From Candidatus Hydrogenedentota bacterium (lineage in GTDB: Bacteria > Hydrogenedentota > Hydrogenedentia > Hydrogenedentales > SLHB01), in NCBI GenBank assembly GCA_007130675.1, contig SLSB01000667.1, positions 1-5,304 on the forward strand: a stretch of 5,304 nucleotides of DNA, read 5' to 3'. Every line of letters begins with the position of its first letter. Within the stretch, counting starts at the first letter, position 1. The notes below the pieces were generated by a model. The model made no database searches, had not been told where the DNA came from, and worked only from the letters and a program-made list of their open reading frames with translations. The translations under genes and the position numbers were made by a program. Positions 1 through 5,026 of the stretch are shown here, piece after piece.

Positions 1-110
1 AATTGCGGGTCAGCGCGAATCGCAGGGGAAGCATCGGTTTGAGCGAAGTCAGCGCAGGGTGGCTTCTGTACCGTGTTTTCGGCGGTATTTTGCACAGCAA
101 AACGAAGCAA

Positions 111-140
111 GACATGGTGTCAGTGTCTTTTCCCCATGTC
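111..140. repeat. Inverted repeat GACATGG / CCATGTC
   Basis: Perfect 7-bp arms (111-117 and 134-140) are separated by 16 nt that contain GTGTCAGTGTC. No T-run follows on either strand, so it is not a canonical terminator. It resembles small dispersed intergenic palindromes, but only one copy is in this window, so its class cannot be decided. Confidence 0.45.
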
Positions 141-150
141 CGGTGGATTT

Positions 151-172
151 CGATCCCGATCCCGATCCCGAT
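151..172. repeat. CGATCC hexamer tandem repeat (3.7 copies)
   Basis: Three perfect CGATCC units are followed by CGAT with no interruption. The period is six, so it could be translated without frameshift, but no gene is supported here. It is probably a short slippage-prone microsatellite in the region downstream of the hydrolase gene. Confidence 0.85.
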
Positions 173-249
173 TGCGAGCACGATGGGAGTGTTCGAACTG
201 CCTTTCTTGGGTCAAGGGATTGCGCGCCTCGAGAAAAGGCGGCGGCAAG

Positions 250-1617
250 TCATTGCACTCCAAGAATGTGGATAGGGTTGGTGTAGACCCACGGGGTCCA
301 TTCGCCAAGGATGTCTACCTCCGCTTCGATGCGGTATTTGCCGGTGGCGTTGGGCTTCCATTCGAGTTCGCGGCCTTCGGCCTGATGCACGGGCTGGCCG
401 TTGTGCACGACGGTAAACCGGCAGGGAACGGGCGAGGCCGCCCGCAGAAGCAAATCCGGGCGCATTGCAATGCGCTCGCCCATGACCGCCTGTTCCGTGC
501 CGGATTCGGCCATGTAGATGAACCCGCGGCTGTCGGCCAGCATGTCGAAGCCGATGTACACGCGCCCTTGCCCGAGTGAATCGAGAATGGCATCCTTCGA
601 GAGTTCGTGCGCGAGAATATGGGTGCTGACAAATCGCACCATGCGTTCGTAAGGGTCGAGCTGAAAATGGAACAGCTCGCGGCCGGCCTCGAGCCGGCCG
701 AACAACACGCGCAACCCGAGGCGTTTCCACCAGTTCAGGCCGTACTCGCCGATAGTCCTCGGGCTCGTATCTTCGATGAGCAGTGTGCCGTCTTCGGTAT
801 AGTATAGGACGACACCGACGTTCTGGTGACAGTCGTTGGCGGCAATGCCCACGATGTCGCGGTCCATGTTTAATTGGTCCCACCGCGCGAGAATCTCGGT
901 TTGCCGATCAAAAATGGTGCGGACCACGTTGTCGGGATACTTCCGGATGCTGAATAGGACGTCGCCCAAGAGCGAACCCAGCCCGTCTTCATCCTTGACG
1001 TCGGTGTGGATGTTGTAGATTTCCATCCCGACGAGCTGGGGCAGGTCCCAGCGCCGTTCTTCCTCGGTATGCGCGAAGAAAAGCAACCCGCCCAGGTCTT
1101 CGATCTGCGCGGCCAGCACATCGAGGTCTTCGCCGCAATTCAGCACCGTATCCGGCGGCAGGCCCCACGGCATGAATCCGTCGGACATTTCGAATCCCGG
1201 CACAAAAAGAACGCCGTCGACAATTTTGTCCCATTGGAGCGAGTAGTCGGCTTTTCCGTCAATACAATGGTCGGACATCAGGATGAAATCGTGGCCGGTT
1301 TCTTTCAAGACGCTCAGGATTTCCTCGAAGGGCACCTGCGAATCGTGCGACAAATAGGAATGGCTGTGGCATATGCCCTGGTAGGCGTTCCACCCGTCGT
1401 CGAGCGTGACGTCGATGCGTTGCGCCTCGAGTTGTTGCCACGCCCTGGCCTCGCGGGGAAAGTGCACAAACCGGTTGTAGATCGCGCCCCGGAATACGAC
1501 CACGAAGGCGAGCGCCAGCACTAAAATGAGCGCGAGAAACGCCCGCAACGACCACCGGACAACAGTTCGCGCGAGCGAGCGCTTGCCGCCGCGCTTTTCA
1601 GAAGACGCTGTCGTCAT
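250..1617 (-). CDS. Membrane-anchored PHP-domain metallohydrolase, CehA/McbA type
   Basis: The 455-residue protein has a basic N-terminus (residues 8-25), one hydrophobic segment (about 24-42), a PHP catalytic domain (about 80-265) and a C-terminal beta-rich domain ending in a TPWVYTNPIHI motif (about 440-451). The PHP metal ligands are visible: H84 and H86 in HSHSYLSHD with D92, D116-H117 (MSDH), E143 (PGFEMS), H183 (FFAHTEE), E199, and D262/H264 (NDCH). PHP proteins hydrolyse phosphoesters or related bonds with a two- or three-metal centre. The fold plus the C-terminal ...PW.Y.NPI motif matches the CehA/McbA metallohydrolase group, whose natural substrates are mostly unknown. Positive charge before the membrane segment predicts that the catalytic domain faces outward. 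The ATG at 1617 is chosen because AAGGA (1624-1628) lies 6 nt upstream. It is the last gene of the minus-strand series, 121 nt after the yqhD-like gene. Databases may label such proteins histidinol phosphatase, which I consider unlikely. Confidence 0.9.
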   Translation of the reverse strand: MTTASSEKRGGKRSLARTVVRWSLRAFLALILVLALAFVVVFRGAIYNRFVHFPREARAWQQLEAQRIDVTLDDGWNAYQGICHSHSYLSHDSQVPFEEILSVLKETGHDFILMSDHCIDGKADYSLQWDKIVDGVLFVPGFEMSDGFMPWGLPPDTVLNCGEDLDVLAAQIEDLGGLLFFAHTEEERRWDLPQLVGMEIYNIHTDVKDEDGLGSLLGDVLFSIRKYPDNVVRTIFDRQTEILARWDQLNMDRDIVGIAANDCHQNVGVVLYYTEDGTLLIEDTSPRTIGEYGLNWWKRLGLRVLFGRLEAGRELFHFQLDPYERMVRFVSTHILAHELSKDAILDSLGQGRVYIGFDMLADSRGFIYMAESGTEQAVMGERIAMRPDLLLRAASPVPCRFTVVHNGQPVHQAEGRELEWKPNATGKYRIEAEVDILGEWTPWVYTNPIHILGVQ

Positions 1618-1623
1618 AGCAAA

Positions 1624-1628
1624 TCCTT
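1624..1628 (-). promoter_or_regulatory. Ribosome binding site of the PHP hydrolase
   Basis: AAGGA on the minus strand lies 6 nt before the ATG at 1617, which fixes that start and keeps the short basic leader before the membrane segment in the protein. Confidence 0.7.
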
Positions 1629-1738
1629 ATCCTGTGAACTCCTGTGCCAATTCAGCAATTCTGCCGATGCGCCTAACAATACCGAATGGAAATCAGACAC
1701 GTCCATTGTGCCTGTTCGAAATTGTAGGACCGGCGCTT

Positions 1739-2893
1739 CTACGCTGCGCACAAGCCGAGAATGGCCTCGATTTCGGCGGGGCCGATGTCGCCGCGTTCAC
1801 CGAGGATTTTGCCGCGCGCGCCGATGCGTTTCGCGGCTTCTTGGTAACCGTCGGTGATGCCGTATTCGTTCAGGCGGGTCTTCACATCAAGCGAGCGGAA
1901 GAACGCTTCGGTTTTTTCGATTGCGGCGTCGATGCGCTCGTCGTCCGAGCCTTCGGTGATGCCCCACACGCGTTGTGCGTATTGGAGCAGCTTCTGGCCT
2001 TTTTGTTTGCGCTGGTGCCGGAGCATCGCGGGATGCACGACAGCGAGTGTCTGGGCATGATCGAGCCCGAACAATGCAGTCAGCTCGTGGCCGATCATAT
2101 GGGTGGACCAGTCCTGCGGCACGCCGCATGAAATGAGCCCGTTCAAGGCTTGGGTCGCGGTCCACATGATGTTGGCGCGTACGTCGTAATCGTTCGGATT
2201 TGCCATGACCTTGGGTCCCTCTTCAATGAGGGTGAGCAAGATGCCTTCGGCCTGGCGGTCTTGCAGCGGGGCGTTGACCGGATAGGTCATGTATTGCTCC
2301 ATGACGTGGATATATGAATCGATAACGCCGTTGGCCGTCTGCCGCGGCGGGAGCGTGAACGTGGTCTCGGGATCGAGAACAGCAAACTGGGGATATACCT
2401 TTTCGCTGTAAAACGCCAGTTTTTCGTGAGTCGAGTCTCGCGAGATTACGGCGTTGCCGTTTGATTCGGAGCCCGTGGCGGGCAAGGTCAGGATTCCGCC
2501 CAGGGGGACGGCGTCCGTGATAGGAGCGTTCTTCGTGAGAATGTCCCATGGGTCGCCTTCTGGAAAGCGCATGGCTGCCGCGATGAATTTGGTGCCGTCG
2601 AGCACCGAGCCGCCGCCCACGGACAACAGAAACCGGGCGTTTCGTTCGTTGCCGAGTTCGGCGGCTTTCATGAGGGTCTCGTAACGGGGGTTGGGCTCGA
2701 TGCCGCCGAACTCGACCACCTCGAATCCCTCGAGCGCCGCAATGGTCTGGTCGTAGACCCCGTTGCGCTTGATTGAGCCGCCGCCGTAGGTCATCAGGAG
2801 CGGGGTGTCTTTGGGAATCAGCTCGGCAACTCTTGCGATCGTGCCTTTGCCAAAAACGATACGGGTTGGATTGAGATATTCGAAATTCTCCAC
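1739..2893 (-). CDS. yqhD: NADPH-dependent aldehyde reductase, iron-containing alcohol dehydrogenase (YqhD type)
   Basis: The 384-residue protein matches the YqhD/butanol dehydrogenase branch of group III metal-dependent alcohol dehydrogenases along its length; E. coli YqhD is 387 residues. The N-terminal cofactor domain shows NPTRIVFGKG (8-17), YGGGSIK (36-42), EFGGIEPNP (61-69) and VGGGSVLDGTKF (92-103). The substrate/cofactor motif LPATGSESN is at 137-145. The C-terminal helical domain has the metal ligands D192, H196, H265 and H279, equivalent to D194, H198, H267 and H281 of YqhD. The stretch ALNGLI..GVPQDW.THM.GHELTA is nearly that of YqhD. In characterised members the enzyme reduces short and reactive aldehydes such as acrolein, methylglyoxal and butanal to alcohols in the cytoplasm, and protects against lipid-peroxidation products. 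The start is GTG, not ATG, placed by a strong GGAGGAG 5 nt upstream. It lies 108 nt after the metal permease. A weak CATAAT (2973-2978) in the gap might give it its own promoter. Confidence 0.96.
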   Translation of the reverse strand: MENFEYLNPTRIVFGKGTIARVAELIPKDTPLLMTYGGGSIKRNGVYDQTIAALEGFEVVEFGGIEPNPRYETLMKAAELGNERNARFLLSVGGGSVLDGTKFIAAAMRFPEGDPWDILTKNAPITDAVPLGGILTLPATGSESNGNAVISRDSTHEKLAFYSEKVYPQFAVLDPETTFTLPPRQTANGVIDSYIHVMEQYMTYPVNAPLQDRQAEGILLTLIEEGPKVMANPNDYDVRANIMWTATQALNGLISCGVPQDWSTHMIGHELTALFGLDHAQTLAVVHPAMLRHQRKQKGQKLLQYAQRVWGITEGSDDERIDAAIEKTEAFFRSLDVKTRLNEYGITDGYQEAAKRIGARGKILGERGDIGPAEIEAILGLCAA

Positions 2894-2898
2894 GGTTT

Positions 2899-2905
2899 CT
2901 CCTCC
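2899..2905 (-). promoter_or_regulatory. Strong Shine-Dalgarno deciding a GTG start for yqhD
   Basis: GGAGGAG on the minus strand is followed by AAACC and then GTG at 2893. No in-frame ATG fits better, and translation from this GTG gives ENFEYLNPTRI, which aligns with the N-terminus of YqhD. Confidence 0.85.
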
Positions 2906-2922
2906 GAAAAGGTTGCACTACC

Positions 2923-2940
2923 GGCCCGGTGTGCCGGGCC
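2923..2940. repeat. Perfect GC hairpin between permease and yqhD
   Basis: GGCCCGG-TGTG-CCGGGCC is a 7-bp all-GC stem with a 4-nt loop in the 108-nt gap, 17 nt upstream of the yqhD Shine-Dalgarno. On the minus strand it is followed by GGTAGTGC and not by a T-run, so it is not a standard intrinsic terminator. It could stabilise mRNA ends, weakly attenuate readthrough, or be a dispersed palindromic repeat. Confidence 0.6.
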
Positions 2941-3001
2941 ACAAAACAGCGCTATGTTACCACGTTTGATGGATTATGATCGCCGGCCATGCGCCAGGCT
3001 G

Positions 3002-4291
3002 TTACGAGGCGACGTCATAGCCGGCTTGGCGCACGATCTCGGCGAGGGCGGCTGGGTCGAGGTTTTCGCCGCGGACAATGGCCTCGCCCGTTTCGAGATA
3101 GACTTCGGCACTGGATACGCCGGGGGTTTGGCGCAGACCGCGCGCGACGGATTCCGAGCAATGCTCGCAGGTCATGCCCTTGATGCGCAACTGGATGGCT
3201 CCGTTATCCGCGCCCTCGGCCCCGGCTAAGGCGATCGTTTCGAGCGGGCGGGATATTTTCTTGCCTCGCCAGAAGCTTGCCGCGATGGTCACGATGAGAA
3301 TCACGGCCGCGAGGTGCTGCCACCAGGCAATCGTCATATGGTGTGTCATGTGTTCCATGTGCATGCCCCACGTGCCGAGGACCCGCAGCGCGGCATCGAA
3401 ACCGAGCCCTGCCGCGAGTGCGCCTACCGCCACGGTGCCCAGATACACGGCCGCCGTGCGTTTGCCCAGAACCTTGAACACGGTGGCAACGGTGGCCGCG
3501 TTCGTGGCGGGTCCGGCAACGAGAAACGCCAGCGCCGCGCCCGGCGACGCCCCGAGATGGATGAAGCCCATGGCAATCGGGATCGACGCGGTTGCGCACA
3601 CGTAGATTGGAATGCCCGCCGCCATCATGACGAGCATGGCAAGAAAGCCGCCGCCCAAATACTCGATGAACAGGCCCTGCGGCACCAGCGCCGCGATAAG
3701 GCCGGCCACCAGGATGCCCACCGCCAGCGATTTGCCGATATCGCGCGGCAGCGTGATATATCCATAGCGGAGCGCACGCACCCACCGCGCCTCGGTGTCT
3801 TGCGCCTCGCCGCATTCGTCTGTGCATTCGGCGTCTTCGGCATGCTTTTCGCGCCTCTCGGCCGCCGTTTCGGGTTCGACAATAGACACAATCGTTCCGC
3901 CAACGCATCCCGTGATGAGCGCAACCAACGCGCGAAAGACCGCAAACACGGGCCCCAGCATCCCCCATGTTGCCGCAATGGAATCCACCCCCGTTTGCGG
4001 GGTTGCGAGCAGGAATCCGGTGGTGGCCCCGCGCGCTGCCCCGTGATTGCGGATGGATGCGGTCACTGGGATGACGCTGCACGAACACAGCGGCAGGGGG
4101 ATCCCCAGCAGGACGGCCTTCAGGACCGGGGCGAGGCCCCGGCCGCCGAGATTGCGCTCGACCCAGCGTGCCGACAGAAATACCGAAATCAGCCCGGCCA
4201 TTAGGAAACCGAACAGAAGATAGGGGGCCATGCGCGCGGCAACGTTCCACATCTCGAACAAGACTTGCTGTGTAGATTCAACGGCAACCAT
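3002..4291 (-). CDS. Heavy-metal (Cu/Zn) efflux permease with C-terminal HMA domain (SO_0444-like, DUF318/ArsP_1 fold)
   Basis: The 429-residue integral membrane protein has about eight hydrophobic segments in two groups (roughly 18-136 and 187-340). The permease signature motifs are present: GIPLPLCSCSVIPV (63-76) with C69 and C71, LLATPQTGVDS (94-104), AGIPIYVCATASIPIA (225-240) with C232, and AGPATNAATV (259-268). A hydrophilic acidic loop at 139-170 carries a CTDEC pair (156-160). A Met/His-rich stretch GMHMEHMTHHM (309-319) precedes the last membrane segment. Residues about 366-428 form a heavy-metal-associated (HMA) domain with GMTCEHC (372-378), whose two cysteines bind soft metals. 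This architecture matches permeases annotated as SO_0444 family Cu/Zn efflux transporters and predicts export of copper or zinc across the inner membrane. An arsenic-type substrate is the main alternative. The ATG at 4291 is the first possible start, as TAA occurs four codons upstream. The ribosome site is weak (AAAGGG about 15 nt away). It is the first gene of the minus-strand series. Confidence 0.92.
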   Translation of the reverse strand: MVAVESTQQVLFEMWNVAARMAPYLLFGFLMAGLISVFLSARWVERNLGGRGLAPVLKAVLLGIPLPLCSCSVIPVTASIRNHGAARGATTGFLLATPQTGVDSIAATWGMLGPVFAVFRALVALITGCVGGTIVSIVEPETAAERREKHAEDAECTDECGEAQDTEARWVRALRYGYITLPRDIGKSLAVGILVAGLIAALVPQGLFIEYLGGGFLAMLVMMAAGIPIYVCATASIPIAMGFIHLGASPGAALAFLVAGPATNAATVATVFKVLGKRTAAVYLGTVAVGALAAGLGFDAALRVLGTWGMHMEHMTHHMTIAWWQHLAAVILIVTIAASFWRGKKISRPLETIALAGAEGADNGAIQLRIKGMTCEHCSESVARGLRQTPGVSSAEVYLETGEAIVRGENLDPAALAEIVRQAGYDVAS

Positions 4292-4324
4292 GTGACAGAA
4301 TTACAACCCTTTCATTGCAGACAT

Positions 4325-4342
4325 TTCGGGCTGCTGCCCGAA
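4325..4342. promoter_or_regulatory. Perfect dyad in the leader of the metal permease, candidate operator or leader hairpin
   Basis: TTCGGGC-TGCT-GCCCGAA is an 18-nt perfect inverted repeat 34-51 nt upstream of the permease ATG. It lies between the start and -10-like sequences (TATGAT at 4371-4376, TATAGT at 4376-4381, minus strand). A dimeric metal-sensing repressor bound here would block transcription of the exporter. As RNA it forms a 7-bp hairpin. No T-run follows, so attenuation is less likely. Confidence 0.5.
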
Positions 4343-4370
4343 TATCGGCTTTTTGTGCTGTGCCTTGCCC

Positions 4371-4381
4371 ATCATACTATA
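4371..4381 (-). promoter_or_regulatory. Possible -10 region of the metal permease promoter
   Basis: Minus-strand TATGAT (5 of 6 to consensus) overlaps TATAGT. No convincing -35 is seen at 16-18 nt upstream, which would fit an activator-dependent or weak promoter. The position, about 80 nt before the ATG, leaves the leader dyad in the initially transcribed region. Confidence 0.3.
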
Positions 4382-4388
4382 AACAGTC

Positions 4389-4465
4389 ATGGGAGCACGG
4401 ATTATTCGCGCCGCAGGCTGCTGCGAGCTTCAGCGGCAACCGCGGCGGCCTTTTGCGCACCTTAA
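4389..4465 (+). pseudogene. Relic of a twin-arginine (Tat) signal peptide, frameshifted and stopped
   Basis: Read from 4397, the plus strand encodes TDYSRRRLLRASAATAAAF followed by CAP and TAA (4463-4465). This has the layout of a Tat signal: an S-R-R-x-L-L motif and then an Ala-rich hydrophobic stretch. An ATG lies at 4389 but is one base out of frame. Adding one G to the GGG run at 4391-4393 would give ATG GGG AGC ACG GAT and the product M-G-S-T-D-Y-S-R-R-R-L-L. The frame stops before any mature domain, and nothing recognisable follows. I infer a decayed 5' end of an exported oxidoreductase- or sulfatase-like gene, but the protein type cannot be told. Chance resemblance is possible because the segment is short. 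Confidence 0.4.
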
Positions 4466-4512
4466 GCGGTCAGGAGACCTCGAAATTGCTCGTTACGGGC
4501 GCGTAGATGAAA

Positions 4513-4549
4513 CGTCTGACCTCATGCCGGGCGCCCGGGTCGTCAGACG
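4513..4549. repeat. Nested palindrome, REP-like (part 1)
   Basis: Outer arms CGTCTGAC (4513-4520) and GTCAGACG (4542-4549) are perfectly complementary over 8 bp. They enclose a perfect 12-nt palindrome CCGGGCGCCCGG (4527-4538). The element shares its last two bases with the next hairpin, so the two form one compact block in a non-coding stretch. Confidence 0.7.
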
Positions 4550-4572
4550 TCCGGCACAAGGCCGGACGCTAC
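4548..4572 (-). repeat. REP-like element: GTAG head plus 8-bp hairpin (part 2)
   Basis: On the minus strand GTAG (4572-4569) is directly followed by CGTCCGGC-CTTGT-GCCGGACG, a perfect 8-bp stem with a 5-nt loop. A GTAG tetranucleotide 5' of a palindrome is the hallmark of REP elements mobilised by REP-associated tyrosine transposases (RAYTs). Only one such unit is in the window and no transposase is seen, so class membership rests on the layout alone. Confidence 0.55.
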
Positions 4573-4724
4573 AGGGAAAGCGGCGATCGTGGTCGTCTTG
4601 GACCTGGACTCTGGCTTGCCGGGACGGGCGGCGGGAAACCGTTCTATGGAAAATGTGGACTTACGGATTTCTGAGGGTATGTTAAGAGTTTGTTTCGTGC
4701 AATATGCGGGGCCTTCTGTGCGTT
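4573..4724. other. Intergenic spacer without recognised genes
   Basis: Short frames on both strands run through this stretch, including a plus frame encoding MENVDLRISEGMLRV that ends at a TGA near 4725. None has a ribosome site or a recognisable family. I see no convincing promoter or repeat in it. Confidence 0.5.
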
Positions 4725-4725
4725 G

Positions 4726-4761
4726 AAAAAGGAGGGAGCGGCGGGCTTTCGCCCGCCGCTC
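4726..4761 (-). terminator. Intrinsic terminator of the candidate ncRNA
   Basis: The minus strand reads GAGCGGCGGGC-GAAA-GCCCGCCGCTC, a perfect 11-bp GC-rich stem (4736-4746 with 4751-4761) closed by a GAAA (GNRA) tetraloop. It is followed by CCTCC and then TTTTT (4730-4726). The five-base gap before the T-run is longer than ideal. No T-run follows on the plus strand, so the minus orientation is preferred. It ends a transcript coming from the right, which fits the promoter at 4976-5004. Confidence 0.65.
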
Positions 4762-4969
4762 AGTGCGGGGAGTGTCTGGAAACTCAGGTCCGTGTTTCTT
4801 GGCGCAAGAGGGTCACGGTAATGAGCGTTACACGCTGAAACCATTGGGCTGCGGTCTGTTGGTTTCAAGCTACTCAACTGGTGCGAACCGTTAAGGCCGG
4901 GGCTGCGGAACTGACTTCACGGTGCGATGAAGTCGGCGGCCCGATTCGCTTATGCAAGCTCCAGACACC
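4726..4969 (-). ncRNA. Candidate stand-alone structured non-coding RNA, about 245 nt, family unknown
   Basis: A strong minus-strand promoter (4976-5004) predicts a 5' end near 4969 and an intrinsic terminator lies at 4726-4761. GTGTCTGGA right at the 5' end (4968-4960) pairs perfectly over 9 bp with TCCAGACAC (4780-4772) just before the terminator, enclosing 197 nt. Inside, a nested arm combines GCGAA/TTCGC (4945-4949 with 4883-4887), GGCCG/CGGCC (4937-4941 with 4895-4899) and GACTTCA/TGAAGTC (4928-4934 with 4913-4919). Then come TGAAACC/GGTTTCA (4861-4867 with 4836-4842, 18-nt loop), AGCGT/ACGCT (4824-4836) and TCTTG/CAAGA (4797-4809). No frame has a ribosome site or sensible product. The length would suit 6S RNA, but strong local hairpins in both halves argue against its rod fold. 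I see no tmRNA, SRP or RNase P signatures. The permease starts 434 nt further on, so it is probably not its leader. Confidence 0.55.
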
Positions 4970-4975
4970 AAGGTC

Positions 4976-5004
4976 AATTTAGCACAACATATTGTGGTTG
5001 TCAA
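4976..5004 (-). promoter_or_regulatory. Sigma70-type promoter of the candidate ncRNA
   Basis: On the minus strand a perfect -35 TTGACA (5004-4999) is followed by a 17-bp spacer and TAAATT (4981-4976, 4 of 6). The spacer ends in TGC, which supplies an extended -10 TGn. The predicted start near 4969 falls one base before the closing stem of the RNA. A run of seven A/T pairs plus TTT at 5016-5025 sits at about -47 to -56, where UP elements contact RNA polymerase alpha. The spacer contains the dyad CACAA-CATA-TTGTG (4983-4996). Confidence 0.65.
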
Positions 5005-5026
5005 CCCCCTTTATGAAAAAAATTTG

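Larger units (their letters stand above)
1..249. other. Non-coding left flank with simple repeats
   Basis: This stretch lies downstream of the PHP hydrolase gene. Plus frames stay open here, but they have no ribosome site, no recognisable protein content, and they run on into the antisense of the hydrolase, so I read them as chance. It contains a perfect TTTTGC-ACA-GCAAAA hairpin (88-102), a 7-bp inverted repeat GACATGG/CCATGTC (111-117 and 134-140), and a 22-nt CGATCC tandem repeat (151-172). The 3' side of the hydrolase gene has only a 5-bp CGCCT/AGGCG pairing near 227-243 with no T-run, so no convincing terminator is seen. Confidence 0.6.

Noticed and set aside
1..34. Start of a minus-strand gene at ATG 34-32
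   Set aside because: Only 11 codons are visible and there is no Shine-Dalgarno upstream, so there is nothing to support it.
227..243. Terminator of the PHP hydrolase gene
   Set aside because: The CGCCT/AGGCG stem has only 5 bp and no T-run follows on the minus strand.
1526..2131. 201-codon open frame on the plus strand spanning the hydrolase-yqhD gap
   Set aside because: It overlaps the antisense of the 5' end of the hydrolase and the 3' end of yqhD, has no ribosome site, and has no recognisable product.
3314..4204. 296-codon open frame on the plus strand opposite the permease
   Set aside because: It is antisense to a well-recognised membrane protein. Its product is rich in Arg, His and Gly with no family resemblance, typical of a shadow frame in GC-rich DNA.
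4644..4877. Minus-strand 77-codon frame starting at TTG
   Set aside because: It has no Shine-Dalgarno and runs straight through the 11-bp terminator hairpin, so it is not compatible with a gene.
4726..4969. 6S RNA as the identity of the ncRNA
   Set aside because: Length and closed ends fit, but strong local hairpins in both halves conflict with the single rod and central bubble of 6S. It stays the first family to test by covariance search.
4726..5004. Retron-type RNA, suggested by complementary ends
   Set aside because: No reverse transcriptase gene lies downstream; the next gene is a metal permease 434 nt away.
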